Source: Bacteroidota bacterium (GTDB lineage Bacteria > Bacteroidota > Bacteroidia > 2-12-FULL-35-15). From it: a DNA stretch of 64,000 nucleotides. A model generated the notes under the pieces. That model had not been told where the DNA came from. It worked only from the letters and a program-made list of their open reading frames with translations, and did not search any database. The translations under genes and the position numbers were made by a program. Positions 59,299-64,000 of the stretch are shown piece by piece. The stretch spans positions 1 through 64,000 of the forward strand of contig CANNHN010000007.1 of assembly GCA_947504725.1 (NCBI GenBank), read 5' to 3'. The stretch's first letter is position 1, and every line of letters starts with the position of its first letter.

Positions 59299-60036
59299 AT
59301 GAAGATTATCGGAATCATTCCTGCGCGTTATGCATCAACCCGTTTTCCTGCTAAGCCCTTAATTGATATTGGCGGAAAAACGATGATTCAGCGTGTTTGT
59401 GAGCAAGCGAAAAAGGCTAAATCTCTTACAGATGTTGTGGTTGCTACCGATGACAACCGAATTGCTGAACATGTAAAATCTTTTGGCGGAAACGTGGTTA
59501 TGACTAGTGAGTCTCACCAAAGTGGTACTGATAGATGTTTTGAGGCGATAAATTCTTTTTCCAAGAATGCCGATGTGGTAATCAATATTCAAGGTGATGA
59601 ACCTTTCATTCATCCTGAACAGATTGATTTGGTTGCTTCTTGCTTTACTTCCGCAGATGTTCAAATAGCGACTTTGGTGAAAAAAATCACCACAGATGAA
59701 GAGCTTTTTAATGTCAACATTCCAAAAGTGTTATTAAATAAGAATAAAGAAGCCATTTTGTTTAGCCGTCAAACCATTCCGCATATTCGTGGTAAGGAAA
59801 TGCAAGAATGGTTGAAGAGTTATACCTTTTACAAGCACATTGGAATTTACGCCTACCGAACCAAAGTTTTAGCCGAAATAACAACTTTAAAGCAGTCGCC
59901 ACTAGAGCTAGCTGAATCCCTCGAACAGCTCCGCTGGCTTGAGAATGGCTTTAAAATTAAAGTTGAGATAACTGATTTTGAGAGCGTTGCGGTTGATACC
60001 CCCGAAGACCTTAAAAAACTCGCTAAATTTTTGTAA
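59299..60036 (+). CDS. kdsB: 3-deoxy-manno-octulosonate cytidylyltransferase
   Basis: Activates KDO as CMP-KDO for lipopolysaccharide core synthesis. 245 residues. IIPARYASTRFPAKPL (nucleotide loop), VVATDDNRI, INIQGDEPFIHPEQI, IPHIRGKE, KHIGIYAYR and LAESLEQLRWLENG, all in the known order. Start MKIIGIIPARYAS is unambiguous. Supports a Gram-negative outer membrane. Co-directional with the HU-CCDC81/SPOR gene across a repeat. Confidence 0.97.
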   Translation: MKIIGIIPARYASTRFPAKPLIDIGGKTMIQRVCEQAKKAKSLTDVVVATDDNRIAEHVKSFGGNVVMTSESHQSGTDRCFEAINSFSKNADVVINIQGDEPFIHPEQIDLVASCFTSADVQIATLVKKITTDEELFNVNIPKVLLNKNKEAILFSRQTIPHIRGKEMQEWLKSYTFYKHIGIYAYRTKVLAEITTLKQSPLELAESLEQLRWLENGFKIKVEITDFESVAVDTPEDLKKLAKFL

Positions 60037-60053
60037 TTTTACCTTTCGTCAGA

Positions 60054-60095
60054 TTTCTCGCCCTTCGACTCCGCTCAGGGTGACAACTCGAAATG
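60054..60095. repeat. CCTTCGACTCCGCTCAGG repeat with CGAAATGAC end
   Basis: ATTTCTCGCCCTTCGACTCC, then GCTCAGGGTGAC, then CTCGAAATGAC. It is related to the element at 57296-57347 and overlaps an ATG (60093) in frame with the following gene. Confidence 0.65.
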
Positions 60096-60107
60096 ACAAC
60101 TAAAAGT

Positions 60108-61103
60108 ATGAATGTAGAAAAACATATTGGTGAATTATTGTACGATCACAATTGTGTAATCGTTCCCGATTTAGGTGGGTTTGTGGCAAATTATGCGCCT
60201 GCAAAAATTCATCCTACGCAACATACATTTTCTCCTCCTACAAAAAATATTGTTTTTAATATCAATCTAAAAAACAACGATGGTTTGTTAGCCAACCAAA
60301 TTGCTGCTTTTGAGAAAAAATCATATTCTGAAGCGTTGAAGTATATCGACTATTTCGTTAAAGAAATAAATCTTCAATTAAAAAAAGGTGCAAAAGTTAA
60401 GATTGATGAAGTAGGAACACTTTTTTTAGATGTAGAAAAAAACATTCAATTTGAACCAGCACAAACAAACTTTTTGTTGGATGCTTTTGGATTGTCGAGT
60501 TTCCATTCCCCTGCAATTAAACGTGATGCCATTGCAAAACGCATTATTGAAAAGGAATTTAAAGATAGAGGTCCGATTCCAGTAGAGAAAAAGAAAAGAA
60601 AAGTTGGGCGTTATGTTGCAATAGCAGTTGCCCTTCCATTAGTATTTGCAATGGTTTGGATTCCTTTGAAAACCGATCTTTTAAAGAATGTGAATTATGC
60701 TAATCTCAATCCGTTTTCTAAAAACGAGGTTAAATTACCAGAAGTAAATGTTGTTCCTTCAGTTATTAATGATACTGTTGTTTCAAAAGTAATAGTTTAC
60801 GATACAGTTAGAGTGCCTTCTGTTACTGCTTTGGTAGCTGCAGATACAACTGCTGTTGCGAAAAATGATATCAATTTAGATTTTAAGTTTCACTTAGTTG
60901 CTGGGTGTTTTCAAATTGAAGAAAATGCTGTTAAGTTTGTTCAAACATTGCAATCACAAAATTTAAGTGCAGCTATTATTGGCCAAAACAATAAAGGATT
61001 GTATGTAGTGAGTTGTGGAGATTTTGCAACACGTAAAGACGCATTGAATGAATTGACTTCTCTTCGTGGTGTTCTGCCGAACGCTTGGTTGTATAAAAAT
61101 TAA
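60108..61103 (+). CDS. HU-CCDC81 and SPOR domain protein
   Basis: 332 residues. N-terminal HU/IHF-like pair of modules of the CCDC81 type (HIGELLYDHNCVIVPDLGGFVANY, FNINLKNNDGLLANQIA), a transmembrane helix (YVAIAVALPLVFAMVW, about residues 163-180), and a C-terminal SPOR domain (HLVAGCFQIEENAVKFVQTLQ...GLYVVSCGDFATRKDAL) that binds denuded peptidoglycan at division sites. A Bacteroidota-specific combination, perhaps in septation. The frame is open from ATG 60093, but that ATG lies in a repeat; ATG 60108 is chosen. Abuts hemJ convergently. Confidence 0.93.
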   Translation: MNVEKHIGELLYDHNCVIVPDLGGFVANYAPAKIHPTQHTFSPPTKNIVFNINLKNNDGLLANQIAAFEKKSYSEALKYIDYFVKEINLQLKKGAKVKIDEVGTLFLDVEKNIQFEPAQTNFLLDAFGLSSFHSPAIKRDAIAKRIIEKEFKDRGPIPVEKKKRKVGRYVAIAVALPLVFAMVWIPLKTDLLKNVNYANLNPFSKNEVKLPEVNVVPSVINDTVVSKVIVYDTVRVPSVTALVAADTTAVAKNDINLDFKFHLVAGCFQIEENAVKFVQTLQSQNLSAAIIGQNNKGLYVVSCGDFATRKDALNELTSLRGVLPNAWLYKN

Positions 61104-61676
61104 TTATTGTTCGCTATCCTTCTCATTCGTTTCATCATTCTCTCTGCTTTTCTTATAAATTCGTATCGCTAATAGTAGCGTTCCTGAAAAAATAATTAAA
61201 CCTAACATCCCCCATACTAATCCCGTGTTACTTTTTAGAACAATTAAAAAAACGATTGCAAATAGAAGAACAGTTGCTACTTCATTCCACAAACGTAATT
61301 TAAAAGAAGAATGTTTTACAATATCATTTTGTAATTGTTTGAACATTACATGACATTGTATGTGATATAAAACAAGTGCTGCAACAAAACAAAGTTTTAA
61401 AATAAAATAAGCGGAAGTGATGTAATACATGAAATTATAACTCATCACCCATGGACCAAGAATTAGTGTAATAATCATGGACGGCCAAGTAATTCCATAC
61501 CACAATCTTTTTTCCATGATTTTGTATTGTGTTTGTAAGATGGATCTTTCTGGTTCAGCTTTTTGTTCAGCTTCTGTATGATAAATGAACAAACGAACAA
61601 TATAGAACAAGCCCGCAAACCATGTTACAATGAAGATGATATGCAATGCTAGAGCGTATTTAAATAAATTATCCAT
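61104..61676 (-). CDS. hemJ: Protoporphyrinogen IX oxidase HemJ
   Basis: 191 residues from MDNLFKYALALH; the frame is open upstream but only the start at 61676 matches the family. Four or more transmembrane segments. HemJ hallmarks are HIIFIVTWFAGLFYIVRLFIYH near the N-terminus (with H12) and TWPSMIITLILGPW. Oxidises protoporphyrinogen to protoporphyrin, the step before iron insertion. Completes part of the heme pathway found at 37.8-41.8 kb. The C-terminal tail SRENDETNEKDSEQ is charged. Divergent from the thioesterase gene. Confidence 0.92.
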   Translation of the reverse strand: MDNLFKYALALHIIFIVTWFAGLFYIVRLFIYHTEAEQKAEPERSILQTQYKIMEKRLWYGITWPSMIITLILGPWVMSYNFMYYITSAYFILKLCFVAALVLYHIQCHVMFKQLQNDIVKHSSFKLRLWNEVATVLLFAIVFLIVLKSNTGLVWGMLGLIIFSGTLLLAIRIYKKSRENDETNEKDSEQ

Positions 61677-61704
61677 TCTTTGAAATTTAAGGTAAAGATA
61701 CTCA

Positions 61705-61712
61705 TATCTTTG
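61705..61712 (+). promoter_or_regulatory. -7 promoter box of the thioesterase gene
   Basis: TATCTTTG, 17 nt before the ATG at 61729; predicted start near 61719. Confidence 0.45.
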
Positions 61713-61728
61713 TACAAAATTATTACAC

Positions 61729-62238
61729 ATGAAAGCAAAAACATCCAAAGAGTCGTTAACCATACAAACTCAGATAGTACTACCAAATGACACCAATACA
61801 TTAGGGAATTTGTTTGGTGGTCAGCTTTTGCAGTGGATGGACATAGTTGCATCTATTGCAGCTCACCGTCATTGTAAGCGAGTAGTTGTAACTGCTTCTG
61901 TTAACAATGTTTCATTCAATATGCCAATCAATCATGCAAGTTTAGTTACGTTGGAAGCAAAAGTTTCGCGTGCATTTACTTCATCTATGGAGGTGTTTAT
62001 TGATGTTTGGGTAGAAGATCATGTTACTGGCGAAAAGGTGAAAGCGAATGAAGCCATTTATACATTTGTAGCAGTTGATCAAAATGGTTCACCTTTGCCA
62101 GTTCCAGAAGTTATTCCAGAAACAGAAGTAGAGAAAGATCGTTACGATGGAGCTTTGCGCAGAAGACAATTGAGTTTGATATTGGCTGGTAAAATGAAAC
62201 CAAGTGATGCTACGGAGTTGAAAGCGTTATTTGCATAA
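61729..62238 (+). CDS. Acyl-CoA thioesterase, hotdog fold
   Basis: 169 residues. NTLGNLFGGQLLQWMDIVASIAA is the conserved helix-turn of YciA/ACOT7-like hotdog thioesterases; strands with VVTASVNNVSFNMPI and GEKVKANEAIYTFVAVD follow. Hydrolyses acyl-CoA esters; chain length specificity cannot be told. The C-terminal part (RYDGALRRRQLSLILAGKM) is common in the Bacteroidota form. Ends in a convergent gap full of repeats. Confidence 0.9.
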   Translation: MKAKTSKESLTIQTQIVLPNDTNTLGNLFGGQLLQWMDIVASIAAHRHCKRVVVTASVNNVSFNMPINHASLVTLEAKVSRAFTSSMEVFIDVWVEDHVTGEKVKANEAIYTFVAVDQNGSPLPVPEVIPETEVEKDRYDGALRRRQLSLILAGKMKPSDATELKALFA

Positions 62239-62453
62239 ATTTTATTGCAGATCAAGTGAAGGATTGTCAATGAATCAAAATGTTTGTTTGTTGTCATTTC
62301 GAGCGAAGTCGAGAAATCTATCATGAATTGTATTTAATGGCTAGTTAGTTTTCTCCGCTTCGGTCGGAAGGACATAGTAGAGTGAAAGAGAGATAGTTTT
62401 TTAATTTTATCTGCGTTTATCAGCGAAATCTGCGTGCCACTTTTTTATTAGGA
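62239..62453. other. Convergent gap made up of repeats
   Basis: 215 bp with no gene. A GTCATTTCGAG-type repeat (62292-62318), a diverged inverted copy (62350-62373) and a segment with GGCACGCAGAT (62405-62440, minus strand), which resembles the ends of the GxxExxY element. Confidence 0.65.
62292..62318 (+). repeat. GTCATTTCGAG-type repeat
   Basis: GTCATTTCGAG-CGAAGT-CGAGAAATCT in the gap after the thioesterase gene. The best preserved form of this motif in the window. Confidence 0.65.
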
Positions 62454-63410
62454 CTAAAATTCCCCTTCATCAATCTCGGTCATGCATTTAAAATGCCCTT
62501 TCGGACATTTGTCATATCCGATTTTTGAGCAGGGTCTGCAGGATAGATTTTTTACCTCCACCATTTTTGATTTCGAATCGGGTAGGTAAGGAGTAAACCC
62601 AAAACTTGGAACGGTGTTTCCCCAAACAGAAATAATTTCTTTTTTGAAAGCTGCGGCAATGTGCATCAAGCCCGTGTCGTGTGAAATTATTTTCGATGCT
62701 TGTTTTATAATCGATGCAGATTGATTTAAATTATATTTTCCGCATGCATTGTAAATGTTGCTTCCTAAAGTATTTTCAATTTCTTCTGCTCTAGCAACAT
62801 CTTCTTTCCCGCCTAACAAAATAATGGGTTTGTTGATTTTTTTGCAAATGGAAATTATTTTTTCAGTTGGTAATTGCTTGGTGAAATGTTTTGCTCCAAT
62901 TACAAAGCCAATGTATCCGTTTTGGTGAGAAGTTGGAAGTGACGCAATATTAACTTCATCTTTTTCAGGAATAAAGTAATCTAATCCTTTGTTATCATTC
63001 TTAATACCAAGCTGTGTAGTCGTATCCATGTAGCGATCTACTATATGAGCTTTGGGCATGTTGTCGATTTTAAAATTCACCAAAACCCACTTTTTGAAAT
63101 TTAATTTTGAAAAAGTAGAGGAAGGTTTGCTTAAAGCATTTTTTGTTTGAATTGAGCGAATGTTATTGTGCAAATCAATTACAAAATCAAAATTTTCTTT
63201 TTGTAATTCTGGAATTACTTCTTTCACATCCTTTTCAATTGTGTGGATTTTGGTTATATGCGGATTGTTCTCTAAAATACTTTTGAAAGCTGTTTTAGTA
63301 AGGTAATGGATTTCATACTCCGGTTTCTGTTCTTTGATACAGCGTATTACAGGCGTAGTTAAAACGATATCGCCAATAGAACTAAAACGTATGATGAGTA
63401 TTTTTTTCAA
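62454..63410 (-). CDS. Glycosyltransferase family 9 protein (heptosyltransferase-like)
   Basis: 318 residues, GT-B fold. RFSSIGDIVLTTPVIRCIKEQ at the N-terminus, NFDFVIDLHNN, GFVIGAKHFTKQLP, IILLGGKEDVARAEEI, and SHDTGLMHIAAAF are the family's landmark phrases (D in SHDTGLMH sits in the donor site). It probably adds a sugar to lipopolysaccharide core. It ends with a cysteine-rich tail (CRPCSKIGYDKCPKGHFKC) found in many Bacteroidota members. Its start is 12 bp beyond the cysS stop on the same strand. Confidence 0.93.
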   Translation of the reverse strand: MKKILIIRFSSIGDIVLTTPVIRCIKEQKPEYEIHYLTKTAFKSILENNPHITKIHTIEKDVKEVIPELQKENFDFVIDLHNNIRSIQTKNALSKPSSTFSKLNFKKWVLVNFKIDNMPKAHIVDRYMDTTTQLGIKNDNKGLDYFIPEKDEVNIASLPTSHQNGYIGFVIGAKHFTKQLPTEKIISICKKINKPIILLGGKEDVARAEEIENTLGSNIYNACGKYNLNQSASIIKQASKIISHDTGLMHIAAAFKKEIISVWGNTVPSFGFTPYLPDSKSKMVEVKNLSCRPCSKIGYDKCPKGHFKCMTEIDEGEF

Positions 63411-63422
63411 GATTGTGATGGT

Positions 63423-64000
63423 CTACTCTTGTATCGACCAAGTAGCACCATCTTTTGTGTCCTTAATGGTGATGTTGACTTTATTTAAATCATCGCGCAA
63501 TTTATCAGATGCAGCAAAGTCTTTTTTTGCTTTTACATCTTTTCTAATTTCTAAAATAACTTCCATCACACCTTGTAATGCTTTATCGCTTGTTGAATTT
63601 GAATTTTCTGATTTCAATCCCATTACATCAAAAGCAAAGTCGTGCATTAATTTTTTTAGCATTGCTAAATCATCCGCAGTAATTGTTTCCTTGCCATCAT
63701 TAACCGAATTGATGATTCTAGATCCTTCAAATAAATTTGCAATTAAAATAGGCGAATTAAAATCATCGTTCATTGCATTAAAACATTCTTGTTCCAATTC
63801 TTTAATGTTAGAAGTGGAAGTAGCCGATGGTTTTAAATTATCTAAAAGTTTTATAGAAGCAATTAAACGAGCAAACCCTTTTTCGGATGCTTGTAATGCT
63901 TCGTTTGAAAAATCAAGTGTACTTCTATAATGTGTTTGCATCATAAAAAAACGAACAGCCATTGGACTATATCCTTTTTCTAATAGCGGATGATCACCAG
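63423..64000 (-). CDS. cysS: Cysteine--tRNA ligase, C-terminal part (partial at window edge)
   Basis: The reading frame runs off the right edge. Visible is the last 192 residues or so: GDHPLLEKGYSPMAVRFFMMQTHYRSTLDF, in pieces, then the anticodon-binding helical domain with MNDDFNSPILIANLF and a terminal helix DFAASDKLRDDLNKVNITIKDTKDGATW. These are characteristic of CysS. The catalytic HIGH and KMSKS regions lie outside the window. Immediately followed by the GT9 gene. Confidence 0.93.
   Translation of the reverse strand, partial: GDHPLLEKGYSPMAVRFFMMQTHYRSTLDFSNEALQASEKGFARLIASIKLLDNLKPSATSTSNIKELEQECFNAMNDDFNSPILIANLFEGSRIINSVNDGKETITADDLAMLKKLMHDFAFDVMGLKSENSNSTSDKALQGVMEVILEIRKDVKAKKDFAASDKLRDDLNKVNITIKDTKDGATWSIQE

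Overview
The window is 64 kb of A/T-rich chromosome from a member of the Bacteroidota. The signs are: C-terminal type IX secretion (T9SS) sorting domains; signal peptides ending in A-Q or S-Q and lipoboxes ending ASC; -7 promoter boxes of the form TAnnTTTG (often TATATTTG or TATCTTTG) with a TTTTG -33 box 19-21 nt upstream; an HU-CCDC81/SPOR protein; a two-component-propeller/Y_Y_Y sensor; and a tRNA whose CCA end is not encoded. I see no prophage, CRISPR array, rRNA operon or recognisable transposase. The genes are mostly housekeeping. The unusual content is a large set of small intergenic repeats.

Layout. 0-10 kb: orphan T9SS domain, M16 protease, tadA, propeller/PP2C-type phosphatase sensor, aspS. 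10-21 kb: TPR hybrid histidine kinase, hmgA-hppD (tyrosine breakdown), TatD nuclease, asparaginase, a frameshifted membrane protein, GH16 glucanase, TauE/SafE permease. 21-33 kb: tRNA-Ser(GGA) with a duplicated 3' end, CPBP protease, dusB, FtsX-type permease, rbfA, MsbA-type ABC exporter, two T9SS-secreted proteins, radical SAM/SPASM enzyme, a large protein of unknown function, a DUF6445-like protein. 33-37 kb: rplM-rpsI-rpsB-tsf-pyrH-frr, all on the minus strand. 37-42 kb: hemA, hemC-hemD fusion, hemB (heme from glutamyl-tRNA); hemJ lies at 61 kb. 42-54 kb: gatC, acyltransferase, trpS, two secreted amidohydrolases separated by a GxxExxY-protein element, SirB-cytochrome c fusion, hflX, L,D-transpeptidase. 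54-64 kb: polA, two DUF1571/LysM paralogues, kdsB, HU-CCDC81/SPOR protein, hemJ, acyl-CoA thioesterase, GT9 glycosyltransferase, and the 3' part of cysS.

The best candidate for an undescribed system is an element of 533 bp with 30-bp perfect terminal inverted repeats, carrying only a GxxExxY (PD-(D/E)XK-like) gene and sitting in the gap between two co-directional amidohydrolase genes. A 136-bp element with matching ends but no gene sits in the hemC-hemD/hemB gap. Removing either restores a tight operon spacing. Alongside are: several GTCATT-type palindromes, one subtype keeping constant flanks around a different stem-loop tip in each copy; a palindrome translated in frame inside asparaginase; short-period word tracts in intergenic gaps; and a rule that convergent gene pairs either interlock or abut at their stop codons or hold one of these repeats.

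Two genes carry apparent single-base homopolymer frameshifts (positions 4254-4258 and 18316-18322). These may be mutations or assembly errors. All family assignments come from reading motifs in the translated sequence; no database search was run.
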